Positions 32,057-40,526 of a stretch of DNA of 64,000 nucleotides are shown one piece after another. Each line of letters opens with the position of its first letter. The first letter of the stretch is position 1. A program made the translations under genes and the position numbers. The DNA is from an uncultured Streptomyces sp. (lineage in GTDB: Bacteria; Actinomycetota; Actinomycetes; Streptomycetales; Streptomycetaceae): the NCBI RefSeq assembly GCF_947488945.1, contig NZ_CANLBS010000009.1:124001-188000 (forward strand). Direction: 5' to 3'. The notes beneath the pieces are model-generated. The model worked only from the letters and a program-made list of their open reading frames with translations, did no database searches and had not been told where the DNA came from.

Positions 32057-33439
32057 TCAGGCCGCCTGGAGTTCGAGGCGCGCCCCGAACTCGCGGACCG
32101 CAGGTTCCTCCCCGTACGGCAGCAGGCGCTGCTGGAGGTCGTCCAGGTACTCCGCGCCGCGACTGGAGCGGACCGTGGCGAGCAGGTCCACCGCCTCCAG
32201 ACCGGTGTGGCAGGCCGCCTCCACCTCGCGCTGCTGGATCTGCGCCGAGGCGAGCAGCACCAGGCCGATGCCGCGCCTGCGGGCCCGCGTCGCGGGGAGC
32301 CCGGACAGCGCCTCCGTCGCCCGGCGGGCCGCCGCGTCCGCCTGGCCCAGGTCCCGGTGGCAGTGGGCCAGTTCGTCCGCGAGGTAGGCCTCGTCGAAGT
32401 GGGCGATCCATGCCGGGTCGTCGCCGGTGTCCGCCTCGGCGCGCTCCAGCGCGTCGACCGCCTGGCCGGCCACCGCCTCGCAGGTGCGCGCGTCGCCCAG
32501 CAGCGCGTGGCCGCGCGCCTCCGCGGCGTGGAACATGGCCTCCGCCCGGGGGGTGACTCTGCCGCGGGCGCCTTCCTGGGCGGCGCGGGCCAGTTGGGCG
32601 ATCTCGCGGGGGTTGCCGAGCTGCGCCGCGAGGTGGCTCATCGAGGCGGCCAGCACGTAGCCGCCGTACGCGCGGTCGCCCGCGGCCTGCGCCAGCCGCA
32701 GCGCCTGGATGTAGTACCGCTGGGCGAGGCCGGGCTGCCCGGTGTCCACCGCCATGTACCCGGCCAGCTCGGTCATCCGGGCGACCGCGCCGAACAGCTC
32801 CCGGCCGACCGCCTCCGTGTACGCGCCCGAAAGCAGTCCGGAGACCACACTGTTGAGGTAGTGCACGAGGACCGGGCGCACGTGCCCGCTGCCGAAGCGG
32901 TGGTCGAGGTCGACGAGTGCGGTCGTCATCGCCCGCACCGCCTCGACGTCCGAGGCGCCGACCCGCGCCCCGGAGCCGCGGGCCACGTGCGGGTCCGCGC
33001 CGGAGATCAGCCAGTCCCTGCTCGGCTCGACCAGGGCGGACGCGGCGACCGTCGAACCGGTCAGCAGGTCCCGGCGCCCGACGTCGCTGCGCCACAGTTC
33101 GCAGACCTGCTCGATGGCCCCGAGCACCGTCGGGGCGAAGCGCAGGCCGACGCCGGAGGCGAGGTTCTTGCCGTTCGCCATCCCGATCTCGTCGATGGTG
33201 ACGGTGCGTCCGAGCTTGCGGCCGATGGCCTCGGCGATGATCCCGGGCGCCCTGCCGCGTGGCTGCTGGCCGCGGAGCCAGCGGGCGACGGACGTCTTGT
33301 CGTAGCGCAGGTCGAGTCCGCGCTCCGCCCCCACCATGTTGACCCGCCTGGCCAGGCCCGCGTTGGAACACGCGGCCTCCTGGATGAGCGTCTGGAGCCT
33401 TTCGTTGGGCTGGCGGGCTACGAGCGGCCTGGCTGCCAT
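32057..33439 (-). CDS. TPR-containing regulator, NsdA-like
   Basis: A 460-aa soluble protein. The N-terminal 70 residues (ERLQTLIQEAACSNAGLARR, DKTSVARWLRGQQPRGRAPG) look like a divergent XRE-type DNA-binding region. The remainder consists of helical TPR-like repeats (AQRYYIQALRLAQAAGD, YVLAASMSHLAAQLGNPREI, ELAHCHRDLGQADAAARRAT). This is the NsdA/SCO4441-type architecture of Streptomyces regulators of sporulation and antibiotic production. The ATG follows AGGGGGA at a 7-nt spacing. A palindrome lies in the upstream region. Which NsdA-family member it is cannot be decided without comparison. Confidence 0.85.
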   Translation of the reverse strand: MAARPLVARQPNERLQTLIQEAACSNAGLARRVNMVGAERGLDLRYDKTSVARWLRGQQPRGRAPGIIAEAIGRKLGRTVTIDEIGMANGKNLASGVGLRFAPTVLGAIEQVCELWRSDVGRRDLLTGSTVAASALVEPSRDWLISGADPHVARGSGARVGASDVEAVRAMTTALVDLDHRFGSGHVRPVLVHYLNSVVSGLLSGAYTEAVGRELFGAVARMTELAGYMAVDTGQPGLAQRYYIQALRLAQAAGDRAYGGYVLAASMSHLAAQLGNPREIAQLARAAQEGARGRVTPRAEAMFHAAEARGHALLGDARTCEAVAGQAVDALERAEADTGDDPAWIAHFDEAYLADELAHCHRDLGQADAAARRATEALSGLPATRARRRGIGLVLLASAQIQQREVEAACHTGLEAVDLLATVRSSRGAEYLDDLQQRLLPYGEEPAVREFGARLELQAA

Positions 33440-33824
33440 CTGTCATTCCCCCTGTGAACGGTGCGGACGTGGTGGCTGTCGTGTGCGTCGTGTCTGGTGC
33501 GTCGGTACGTGTCTGGTGTGTGCGGCCGGCAGGCGGTGCCGGGCGCGCGGACGGCGGAGGGGAACACTGCCCGTGTGCGGCACGGGCAATGCGCATATTC
33601 CTCCGTAATCGGTATGAGCCGAGCGAGCGGTGGTGCTCCCCCGCACTCTGCCCAAAAAGCCCACCCGCCGATCCTGTCGGCCCGCGCGCGTGCACCCCGC
33701 ACGCCCTGCCTCTGGTTACCCCGCCACGGCGCTCCGCCTCGCGCGCGCCCCCGCCCGTGCCTCCGTGCGCCCCGCGTGCGGGATCGGCGGACCCGACCAA
33801 GCTCCCCCCTGCCCGTAACCCCCG
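33440..33824. other. Divergent promoter region with palindromes
   Basis: No gene seen in these 385 bp between the TPR regulator and the primase/polymerase-like gene. It holds a G/T-rich stretch (33480-33530) and the palindromes at 33568-33588 and ATGCGCAT at 33589-33596. Confidence 0.5.
33568..33588. promoter_or_regulatory. Palindrome TGCCCGTG-N5-CACGGGCA
   Basis: A perfect 8+8 inverted repeat with a 5-bp spacer, followed directly by ATGCGCAT. It lies about 130 bp upstream of the TPR regulator start and is an operator candidate for it or for the divergent gene. Confidence 0.4.
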
Positions 33825-34526
33825 GTGACGCCGGGAGTTGTGCGGGACGTGAAAGAGCCCCTCACCCTCAAGGAAGCCGCACCCCTCCCCAGGCAGCGGA
33901 CGGAACAGCTGATCGACGCCGCCGTGCGCTGCGCGGAGGAACGTCGTTGGGACGTGTTACCCGGCACCTGGCTGGAGACCGTGGGCGGCCGGGAGGTCTG
34001 CTCCTGCGGCGACGCCGACTGCGCGCGGCCCGGCGCACACGCCACCACGCCCGACTGGGCGGGCCTGGCGACCGGCAGCGGGCCCGCCGTCCGCCGGATC
34101 TGGACCGGCCGGCCCACGTCCTCCGTGCTGCTGCCGACCGGCCGGAGCTTCGACGCCCTGGACGTCACCGAGTCCGCGGGCTTCCTCGCCCTGGCGCGGA
34201 TGGAGCGGCTGGAGCTGGCCGTGGGGCCGGTCATCCGGACCCCGGACCGGCGCACCCTCTTCCTCGTACTGCCGGGCGGCGCCGCCAAACTCCCCGAACT
34301 GGTGGGGAACCTGGGCTGGGACGCCGCCGCGATCGGACTGGCCGGACGGGGCGAGGGCGACTACGTCGCCGCCCCGCCGACGCGCGTCGGCGGACGCGGG
34401 GCCGTGCAGTGGGTGCGCAGACCCGCCCCCGCCGACCACCGGCTGCCCGGGGCCGCCGAGCTGGTCGGCCCGCTCGCGTACGCCTGCGCCCGGGAGACGG
34501 CGGACGCCCGCGGCCGTCTTTCGTAG
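33825..34526 (+). CDS. Bifunctional DNA primase/polymerase-like protein
   Basis: A 233-aa protein of the short Streptomyces bifunctional primase/polymerase (prim-pol)-like family. Diagnostic stretches are CSCGDADCARPGAHATTPDW (a Cys-rich, possibly zinc-binding segment), RIWTGRPTSSVLLPTGRSFD, and DYVAAPPTRVGGRGAVQWVR. Family members on plasmids or phages prime DNA, but these chromosomal versions lack helicase parts and have no shown activity. The first GTG (33825) lacks a Shine-Dalgarno; GTGs at 33840 and 33849 follow GGGAG and may be the true start. It stands alone, 37 bp before the ABC ATPase gene. Confidence 0.8.
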   Translation: MTPGVVRDVKEPLTLKEAAPLPRQRTEQLIDAAVRCAEERRWDVLPGTWLETVGGREVCSCGDADCARPGAHATTPDWAGLATGSGPAVRRIWTGRPTSSVLLPTGRSFDALDVTESAGFLALARMERLELAVGPVIRTPDRRTLFLVLPGGAAKLPELVGNLGWDAAAIGLAGRGEGDYVAAPPTRVGGRGAVQWVRRPAPADHRLPGAAELVGPLAYACARETADARGRLS

Positions 34527-34563
34527 GGTGGTCCCCACCGTCGGGGACACGAAAGGCCGCGCC

Positions 34564-35409
34564 ATGCCGGACCGGGCAGTTGCACGAGACGACGCGCAGG
34601 ACGACCTCAGGGGGGACACGGCCGGCAGGTCGGTGGGGACGGCGCCGCCCGCCGTGCGCGTGCGGGGGCTGTGGAAGCGCTTCGGCGAACAGGTGGCGGT
34701 CTCCGGGATCGATCTGGAGCTGCCGGCCGGCCGGTTCATCGGCCTGGTGGGTCCGAACGGCGCCGGCAAGACCACCACCCTGTCGATGGTGACCGGGCTG
34801 CTGAGGCCCGACAGGGGCACGGTCGAGATCGGCGGCCACGACGTCTGGACGGACCCGGTCCCGGTGAAGGCGCGGATCGGGGTGCTGCCGGAGGGGCTGC
34901 GTCTGTTCGAGCGGCTGTCCGGCCGCGAACTGCTCGCCTACACGGGCCGGTTGCGCGGACTGCCCGGTGCCGAGGTGGACCGGCGGGCCACCCAGCTGCT
35001 GGACGTGCTCGACCTCGCGGGCGCGCAGCACAAGCTGGTCGTCGACTACTCCACCGGTATGCGGAAGAAAACCGGTCTGGCCTGCGCCCTGCTCCACAAC
35101 CCCGAAGTCCTGTTCCTGGACGAGCCGTTCGAGGGGGTGGACCCGGTCTCCGCGCAGACGATCCGCGGCGTCCTGGAGCGGTACACCCGCTCGGGGGCGA
35201 CGGTCGTCTTCTCCAGCCATGTGATGGAGCTGGTCGAGTCGTTGTGCGACTGGGTGGCGGTGATGGCCGCCGGGCGCATCAAGGCGCACGGCACCCTCGC
35301 CGACGTACGCGGCGACGCTCCCTCGTTGCAGGAGGCGTTCCTCGAACTGGTGGGCGCGAGCGGCCGGGACGGCGCGGACGGCCTGGACTGGCTGGGCGGC
35401 CCCCGATGA
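34564..35409 (+). CDS. ABC transporter ATP-binding protein
   Basis: A 281-aa ATPase. Walker A GPNGAGKTT (near residue 65), signature DYSTGMRKK, and Walker B VLFLDEPFEGVD are intact, and the D- and H-loops follow (SSHVMELVESLCDW). Similarity is to CcmA/drug-export ATPases (single-copy type that pairs with a large permease). The ATG at 34564 is chosen by domain fit; the upstream ~34 residues are unordered. Its stop overlaps the ATG of the permease gene (ATGA), so the two form a translationally coupled export pair. Substrate unknown. Confidence 0.93.
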   Translation: MPDRAVARDDAQDDLRGDTAGRSVGTAPPAVRVRGLWKRFGEQVAVSGIDLELPAGRFIGLVGPNGAGKTTTLSMVTGLLRPDRGTVEIGGHDVWTDPVPVKARIGVLPEGLRLFERLSGRELLAYTGRLRGLPGAEVDRRATQLLDVLDLAGAQHKLVVDYSTGMRKKTGLACALLHNPEVLFLDEPFEGVDPVSAQTIRGVLERYTRSGATVVFSSHVMELVESLCDWVAVMAAGRIKAHGTLADVRGDAPSLQEAFLELVGASGRDGADGLDWLGGPR

Positions 35410-37070
35410 GCGTGCTCGACGCGCCGACCGCGGGATCCGCGCCGAAGGACGGCGGCCGTGGTGACGGTGGGCTCGTCCCGCTCTTCGTCCGGCTCAAGCT
35501 GACGCTGCTGCGCAACGGACTGCTCCAGTCCACCGGCCGCCGGGCCGCGTTCATCGGCTCGGCCGCGGTGACCGTGCTCGTCGCGGCGCTCCAGGTGCTG
35601 GGACTGGTGCTGCTGCGCGGCCACCAGGACGCGGACACGCTGGTGGTGCTGTTCACCGGGGTGCTGGCGCTGGGCTGGGCGGTGCTCCCGCTGTTCTTCC
35701 CCGGCGGGGACGAGACCCTGGACCCGTCGCGGCTGGTGATGCTGCCGCTGCGCCCCGATCCCCTGGTGCGCGCCCTGCTGGCGTCCTCCCTGGTGGGGAT
35801 CGGCCCGCTGTTCGCCCTCTGCCTGCTGGTCGGTTCGGTCCTCGCCACCGCGCACGGCGCGGCCGCGGTGGTCGCCGGCGTGGTCGCGGTGCCGCTGGCG
35901 CTGCTGGTCTGCGTGGCGCTGGCGCGGGCCGTCACCACCGCCAACACCCGCCTGCTGACCTCCCGCAAGGGGCGCGACCTGGCGGTGCTGAGCGGGCTGG
36001 TGATCGCTGTGGGCATCCAGTTCGTCAGTTTCGGGGCCCAGCGGCTCGGTCAGGGCGGCGGGTTGGCCGCGCTCGAACCCGTCGCCGGAGTGGTCCGCTG
36101 GCTGCCCGCCGCCTCGGCGATCGGCGCGGTCGGTTCGGCCTCCGACGGCGCGTACGGGGCCGCCCTCGCGCAACTGCTCGTCTCGGCGGCGGCGCTGGCC
36201 GCCCTGCTGTGGGTCTGGCGGCGGGGGCTGGTGCGGCTGATGACCTCGCCCGACGCGTCGACCCTCGCCGCCTCGGGCCCCGGCCGCACGAAGGCCCGGA
36301 CCTCCGGAGCGGCGGGCGCCCCGCGGTTCGGCCGGCTGCTGCCGGAGGGGCGCACCCGGACGGTGGTGGGGCGCAGCCTGCGCTACGTGGTCCGGGACCC
36401 GAAGACGAAGACGGCCTGGGTGTCGGCGCTGGCGGTCGGATTGATCGTGCCGCTGCTCAACGCCGTGCAGGGCACCGGTTCGGTGTACCTCGCCAGCTTC
36501 GCCGCCGGGATGCTCGGCATGCAGATGTACAACCAGTTCGGCCAGGACACCTCGGCGTTCTGGATGGTCGCCCAGACGATCTCCTCGGCCCGCGACGCGT
36601 ACGTCGAACTCCGGGGCCGGGCGCTGGCGCTGCTGCTGATCACGCTGCCGTTCACCGTGCTGGTGTGCGTCCTGACCGCCGTGGTGATCGGCGACGGGAC
36701 CACGTTGCCGGGCGCGGTGGGAGTGTCGTTCGCGGTGCTGGGGGCGATGCTCGGCACCGGTGCGCTGGGCTCGGCGCTGTACCCGTACTCGATCCCGCAG
36801 GACGGCGCCTTCAAGAACGTGGTGCCCGGCCAGGGCAGCCTCGCCTGGATCTCGATCCTCGGCGGGATGTTCGGGTCCGGGGTGCTGGCGGGTCCGGTGA
36901 TCGCGCTGACGGTCTGGCTGCACGTGTCGGACCGCCAGGACGCGCTGTGGGCGGTGCTGCCGGCCGGCGCGGTGTACGGCGCGCTGCTGGCATGGGCGGG
37001 CCTGCACCTGGCCGCCCGTCGCACGGCGGGCCGGCTGCCGGAGATCCTGGCGGCGGTCAGCAAGGGCTGA
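35406..37070 (+). CDS. ABC transporter permease
   Basis: A 554-aa membrane protein with about twelve hydrophobic segments in two halves separated by a ~60-residue cytoplasmic loop (SPDASTLAASGPGRTKARTS). N-terminal residues 1-30 are cytoplasmic; the first helix is AFIGSAAVTVLVAALQVLGL. It partners the ATPase gene it overlaps by 4 bp (ATGA). The size and arrangement fit an exporter permease of the ABC-2-like class with a long loop, such as those serving drugs or lipids; no specific substrate can be read. A strong hairpin follows at 37129-37165. Confidence 0.9.
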   Translation: MSVLDAPTAGSAPKDGGRGDGGLVPLFVRLKLTLLRNGLLQSTGRRAAFIGSAAVTVLVAALQVLGLVLLRGHQDADTLVVLFTGVLALGWAVLPLFFPGGDETLDPSRLVMLPLRPDPLVRALLASSLVGIGPLFALCLLVGSVLATAHGAAAVVAGVVAVPLALLVCVALARAVTTANTRLLTSRKGRDLAVLSGLVIAVGIQFVSFGAQRLGQGGGLAALEPVAGVVRWLPAASAIGAVGSASDGAYGAALAQLLVSAAALAALLWVWRRGLVRLMTSPDASTLAASGPGRTKARTSGAAGAPRFGRLLPEGRTRTVVGRSLRYVVRDPKTKTAWVSALAVGLIVPLLNAVQGTGSVYLASFAAGMLGMQMYNQFGQDTSAFWMVAQTISSARDAYVELRGRALALLLITLPFTVLVCVLTAVVIGDGTTLPGAVGVSFAVLGAMLGTGALGSALYPYSIPQDGAFKNVVPGQGSLAWISILGGMFGSGVLAGPVIALTVWLHVSDRQDALWAVLPAGAVYGALLAWAGLHLAARRTAGRLPEILAAVSKG

Positions 37071-37128
37071 GAACCCGCCCGCCCGGCAGCCGACGCCCCG
37101 GGTGCACGCCCGCGTACACCCCTCCCCG

Positions 37129-37165
37129 CGGGCGTATGTCCCCTGCGTACAGGGGCATACGCCCG
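37129..37165. terminator. Long hairpin between convergent genes
   Basis: CGGGCGTATG (37129-37138) pairs with CATACGCCCG (37156-37165), and CCCCTG (37140-37145) pairs with CAGGGG (37150-37155) around the loop CGTA, with one bulged T. It separates the permease from the hydrolase. Confidence 0.75.
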
Positions 37166-37237
37166 CCCGGCGCGCGGGCGTGCGCCCCCTGTGCTCAGGG
37201 CGCGCCGCCGTGTCGGACCATCAGGGGGCCGGGTGGG

Positions 37238-38104
37238 TCAGGACTCGTCGTGGAGCTGGTTCAGGAACGGCTCGACGGCCGCCCGCCAGCCGTCCGGCTG
37301 GTCGTAGTGGACGAGGTGGCCGGCGTCGGCGACCTCGGCGTACTGGCCCCGGGGCAGCACCCGGACCATCTCCTGGGCCTCGGCCCGGCCGAGCTCGCCG
37401 TCGAGTCCGCGCAGCACCAGCGTGGGGCAGCGGACCTGGGCCAGCTCCTCCCAGTGCGCGTCGTAGACCCAGGTGGCGCGGGACAGCAGCATCTGCCGAC
37501 GGGAGAACACCGGGCGCCAGCCGTCGGCGCGTTCGGCCATCACCTCGGCGTAGAAGGCGCCGCGGGAGGGGTTCGGGCGCTCCACCCACGGGTCGTCCTC
37601 GCCGAACCACTTCCGCACGTCGGCAAGGGTCCCGAAGGGCAGCGGCCAGGAGTCGAACCAGTCGCTCCACTCCCGCTGCGAGGCCGCGCCGAGCGCGGAG
37701 GCGCGCATGTCGCTGATGACCAGGGCGCGCACCAGGTCCGGGCGCTTGGCGGCGAGCTGCCACCCGGTGAGCGCCCCCATCGCGTGTCCGACGACGACCG
37801 CCGGCGCCAGACCGAGCTGTTCGATCGCGGCCTCCACGTCGCTGACGTACGCGTCACGGGTGTACGGGCCGCCGTCCGGCTTCTCGCTGCGCCCGTGGCC
37901 CCGCTGGTCGAGCGCGACCGCGCGGTGCCGCTCGGAGAGCCAACGGGCGGTCGGCGCCCAGTGCGAGGCACGGCCCATCAGTCCGTGCAGCAGTAAGACC
38001 CCCGGCGCCCGCTCCGTCTCCGCACGCCCCTTGGGCGGATCGGCGAACTCCCAGGCCGCCAGGCGCAGCCCGTCGGTCCCTGCCACATCAATGCGCCGCA
38101 CCAT
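37238..38104 (-). CDS. Alpha/beta-hydrolase-fold protein with altered nucleophile elbow
   Basis: A 288-aa alpha/beta-fold protein. The oxyanion turn LLLHGLMG, the elbow in VVVGHAMGALTGWQ, an acidic-site segment VLRGLDGELG and the terminal VADAGHLVHYDQPDGW are all in place. The elbow reads GHAMG instead of GHSMG: the nucleophile serine is an alanine in the sequence, so ordinary esterase activity looks lost. It may use a nearby residue or serve a non-hydrolytic role. The start at 38104 (MVRRIDVAG) is chosen by alignment; AAGGGGG lies 11 nt upstream. It is divergent from the RNA candidate at 38262. Confidence 0.85.
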   Translation of the reverse strand: MVRRIDVAGTDGLRLAAWEFADPPKGRAETERAPGVLLLHGLMGRASHWAPTARWLSERHRAVALDQRGHGRSEKPDGGPYTRDAYVSDVEAAIEQLGLAPAVVVGHAMGALTGWQLAAKRPDLVRALVISDMRASALGAASQREWSDWFDSWPLPFGTLADVRKWFGEDDPWVERPNPSRGAFYAEVMAERADGWRPVFSRRQMLLSRATWVYDAHWEELAQVRCPTLVLRGLDGELGRAEAQEMVRVLPRGQYAEVADAGHLVHYDQPDGWRAAVEPFLNQLHDES

Positions 38105-38261
38105 ATGTCCTGGCACCCCCTTCTGTTTCCTCGGACCCCGTGGCACGAGCAGACTATCGAACTCTTATTCGAAAATCGGTGGTCGACACCGCACACCCCT
38201 CGTTCGAGTGACGCCGTCCCGGGATTGGCGGCGGACGACACGGGGAGATGTTCTGCGGGGA

Positions 38262-38370
38262 GCGGGCCGCTCGGGGAAAACCGGCCCGCGGGGACGACCT
38301 CGGGAGCTCGGGGCTCCAGGTCGGATCAGGGGAGAACGGACCCCGGCGCCTTCGGGCGCCGGGGTCTTTC
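38262..38370 (+). ncRNA. Structured RNA candidate ending in a TTCG-loop terminator
   Basis: In the 625-bp gap between the hydrolase and dmdR1 three hairpins follow each other on the plus strand. The first pairs 38262-38269 with 38282-38289 (8 bp). The second pairs CGACCT with AGGTCG plus an inner GGAGC/GCTCC. The third is a 12-bp stem closed by TTCG (38339-38366) and followed by CTTTC, a standard intrinsic terminator. There is no gene on this strand for it to end and I see no ORF of note, so a short RNA is the simplest reading. No promoter was recognised. It could also be a protein-binding or riboregulatory element. Confidence 0.35.
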
Positions 38371-38667
38371 CGCTTCCGCGACGGTGCGCGGGCGGTGCGG
38401 AGCCGCGCGCGGGTCCGGTGCGCACGCCGTCGGCGGGGCCCGTGCGGGCCGGGCCGGGAACCGGGGGCGCGGGTGGTTTCCAGGTCAGGGGCGTGCGCGG
38501 ACGCGCGGCAGGCACGTCGGGCCGCACAGGCCTGTTCGACGGGCGCATTACCTGCTCCCCTCCCGGACCGCGCGACCGGAACCGGCCGACGCTCTCAGGT
38601 CGTATGCCTGGCCTCAGCCTGGCACGCCCCGCGCCCGACCGCTGCGATTCGGGGCGGAAAACGGAAA

Positions 38668-38701
38668 GCGGGCGTCACGGTTCGGTTGCCGTCACGCCCG
38701 C
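38668..38701 (-). terminator. dmdR1 terminator
   Basis: A perfect 13-bp stem (GCGGGCGTCACGG with CCGTCACGCCCGC) with an 8-nt loop. On the minus strand it is followed by TTTCCGTTTTCC, a good T-tract, 28 bp after the dmdR1 stop. Confidence 0.85.
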
Positions 38702-38729
38702 TGCCCCGGTCCCCTGATCGCCGGACGGG

Positions 38730-39422
38730 TCAGCGCTTGGCCACGAACACGTGCGAGGCGACCTCCGGGTTCAGCTCGGCGGCCTCGCCGCTCGATCCGA
38801 CCAGCACCCCGCCGGCCGACTCCGTCACGCTGACCACCGAACCCGGCTGCACGCCGGCCCTGCGGAGCGTGTACATCAACTGCGCGTCCGTCTGGATGGG
38901 CTCCCCGATCCGGCGTACGACGACCGTCTTGCCCTCCGTGCCCGGGTCGAGGTCGGCCAGGCTGACCATGCCCTGCTCCAGGAACGGATCGGCCTCGGCC
39001 TGCTCCCCGAGCTCTTCGAGGCCCGGGATCGGGTTTCCGTACGGGGACTCCGTCGGGTGGCGCAGCAGCTCCAGCACCCGCCGCTCCACCGCCTCGCTCA
39101 TCACGTGCTCCCAGCGGCACGCCTCGGCGTGGACCTGCTCCCACTCCAGCCCGATGACGTCGACGAGCAGGCACTCGGCGAGGCGGTGCTTGCGCATGAC
39201 GCGGGTGGCGAGCGTCCGTCCCTCGTCGGTCAGCTCCAGGTGGCGGTCGCCCGCGACCTGCACCAGACCGTCGCGCTCCATGCGGGCCACCGTCTGGCTG
39301 ACCGTCGGACCGGACTGGTCCAGCCGTTCGGCGATACGGGCGCGCATGGGGACCACGCCTTCCTCTTCGAGTTCGAGGATGGTGCGGAGATACATCTCCG
39401 TGGTGTCGATCAGTCCGGACAT
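38730..39422 (-). CDS. dmdR1: DmdR1/DesR: DtxR-family iron-dependent repressor
   Basis: A 230-aa Fe(II)-dependent repressor of siderophore and iron-uptake genes. The N-terminal winged helix covers 1-65 (RIAERLDQSGPTVSQTVARM), the dimerisation/metal region follows, and an SH3-like domain fills 150-230. Metal ligands fall on exact DtxR numbering: M10, C102, E105, H106 (site 2) and H79, E83, H98 (site 1). This length and conservation match S. coelicolor DmdR1/DesR. It is transcribed alone and ends at a strong terminator. I found no clear iron box nearby. An antiparallel ORF overlaps it (adm in S. coelicolor, see that entry). Very secure. Confidence 0.95.
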   Translation of the reverse strand: MSGLIDTTEMYLRTILELEEEGVVPMRARIAERLDQSGPTVSQTVARMERDGLVQVAGDRHLELTDEGRTLATRVMRKHRLAECLLVDVIGLEWEQVHAEACRWEHVMSEAVERRVLELLRHPTESPYGNPIPGLEELGEQAEADPFLEQGMVSLADLDPGTEGKTVVVRRIGEPIQTDAQLMYTLRRAGVQPGSVVSVTESAGGVLVGSSGEAAELNPEVASHVFVAKR

Positions 39423-39560
39423 TCGTGCCCCTCGATGGCTGTGACGAGAAAACGTCGTTGCGGTGTGCGGCGGTGGCCCTGCACCAATTCTGACGCATCG
39501 CGCCGACAACCGTGCCGGGCCGTGGGCGGCCCTCTCCCGAAGAGGCCCCGGCGCCCTTGA
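38751..39560 (+). CDS. Antiparallel ORF overlapping dmdR1 (Adm-like)
   Basis: A 269-codon open frame on the strand opposite dmdR1, running through most of it and 140 bp beyond. It translates to Arg/His/Leu-rich sequence (MRGDLRVQLGGLAARSDQHP). In S. coelicolor an antiparallel gene named adm overlapping dmdR1 was reported to give proteins affecting siderophore and antibiotic production. By length and place this ORF could be its counterpart, but long antisense frames are frequent in GC-rich DNA and nothing in the codon bias supports it. Listed because of that precedent only. Confidence 0.2.
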   Translation: MRGDLRVQLGGLAARSDQHPAGRLRHADHRTRLHAGPAERVHQLRVRLDGLPDPAYDDRLALRARVEVGQADHALLQERIGLGLLPELFEARDRVSVRGLRRVAQQLQHPPLHRLAHHVLPAARLGVDLLPLQPDDVDEQALGEAVLAHDAGGERPSLVGQLQVAVARDLHQTVALHAGHRLADRRTGLVQPFGDTGAHGDHAFLFEFEDGAEIHLRGVDQSGHSCPSMAVTRKRRCGVRRWPCTNSDASRRQPCRAVGGPLPKRPRRP

Positions 39561-39628
39561 CAGTGCGCCCGGCCGGACCGCAACGTGAGCGGCGGCACCG
39601 CCTCCCACCCCCTGCCGGAAGGGCCCCG

Positions 39629-40384
39629 ATGACCGACAGCACACTGTCCGGCCAGTTCCTCGACGCCGCCATCGGCCTGCTGGCCAGGGTCCGCGACGAG
39701 GAGGCCGGGAACATCGCGGCGGCCGGCGCCGCCGTGGCCAAGACGGTCGCGGACGGCGGCAGGCTGTTCGCCTTCGGGGCCGGTCACTCCTCGCTGCCCG
39801 CCCAGGACGTCGTCTACCGCGCGGGCGGTCTCGCCCTGATGAACCTGCTGGCGGTGCCCGGCACGCTCGGCGTCGACGTGATGCCCGCCACCCTCGGCTC
39901 CGCGCTGGAGCGGGTGACGGGCCTCGCCGCCTCGGTCCTCGACACGTCGCCCGCCAACGCCGGGGACCTGCTGGTGATCATCTCGCTCTCCGGCCGCAAC
40001 ACCCTGCCGGTCGAGATGGCCCGCGAGGCGCGCGCCCGGGGCCTGACCGTGGTCGGCCTGACGTCGGTGGCGTACGCGCGGGAGACCGCCTCCCGCGCGG
40101 CGTCGGGCGGGTTCCTGCTGGACCACTGCGACATCGTGCTGGACAGCAAGATCGCCGTCGGTGACGCGGAGCTGACCGCCGACGGCGTCGAGGCGCCGTT
40201 CGCCCCGGCCTCCACCGTGGTCACCAGCGCGCTGATGCAGGCGACGATGGCCGCCGCCGCCGAGGCGCTCGTCGCGCGCGGCATCGAGCCCCCGCTGCTG
40301 CGCTCGGGCAACGTGGACGGCGGCCACGCGTGGAACGAGCGGGTCATGAAGGAGTACGGCGACCGGATCTTCTACCGGCGCTGA
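39629..40384 (+). CDS. SIS-domain sugar-phosphate isomerase/binding protein
   Basis: A 251-aa protein with a single SIS fold (phosphosugar isomerase/regulator). The substrate-loop segments are FAFGAGHSSLPAQDVVYRAG and LVIISLSGRNTLPVEMARE; SLSGRN corresponds to the phosphate-binding loop. The C-terminal helix begins HAWNERVMKEYGD. It is related to sedoheptulose-7-phosphate/phosphoheptose-isomerase-like proteins and may be a monomeric-sugar isomerase or a metabolite sensor. The ATG at 39629 lies after GGAAGGGCCCC. The short intergenic segment to dmdR1 (206 bp) is shared by both divergent genes; no iron box was recognised. Confidence 0.9.
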   Translation: MTDSTLSGQFLDAAIGLLARVRDEEAGNIAAAGAAVAKTVADGGRLFAFGAGHSSLPAQDVVYRAGGLALMNLLAVPGTLGVDVMPATLGSALERVTGLAASVLDTSPANAGDLLVIISLSGRNTLPVEMAREARARGLTVVGLTSVAYARETASRAASGGFLLDHCDIVLDSKIAVGDAELTADGVEAPFAPASTVVTSALMQATMAAAAEALVARGIEPPLLRSGNVDGGHAWNERVMKEYGDRIFYRR

Positions 40385-40526
40385 GGTACTGCCGGCGCTG
40401 AGGTGGTACTACCGGGGCTGAGGTTCTACCGGCGCTGAGGGGGCCCACGCCGGTCGGGGGCGACGCCCCTTCTGCCCGCCCCGCGGACCCTTCCGCCGAC
40501 GGCCCCGGTCCGGCCCCGGAACGCCG

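Noticed and set aside
39423..39628. Iron box ahead of dmdR1.
   Set aside because: No TTAGGTTAGGCTCACCTAA-like sequence was found in the intergenic segment.
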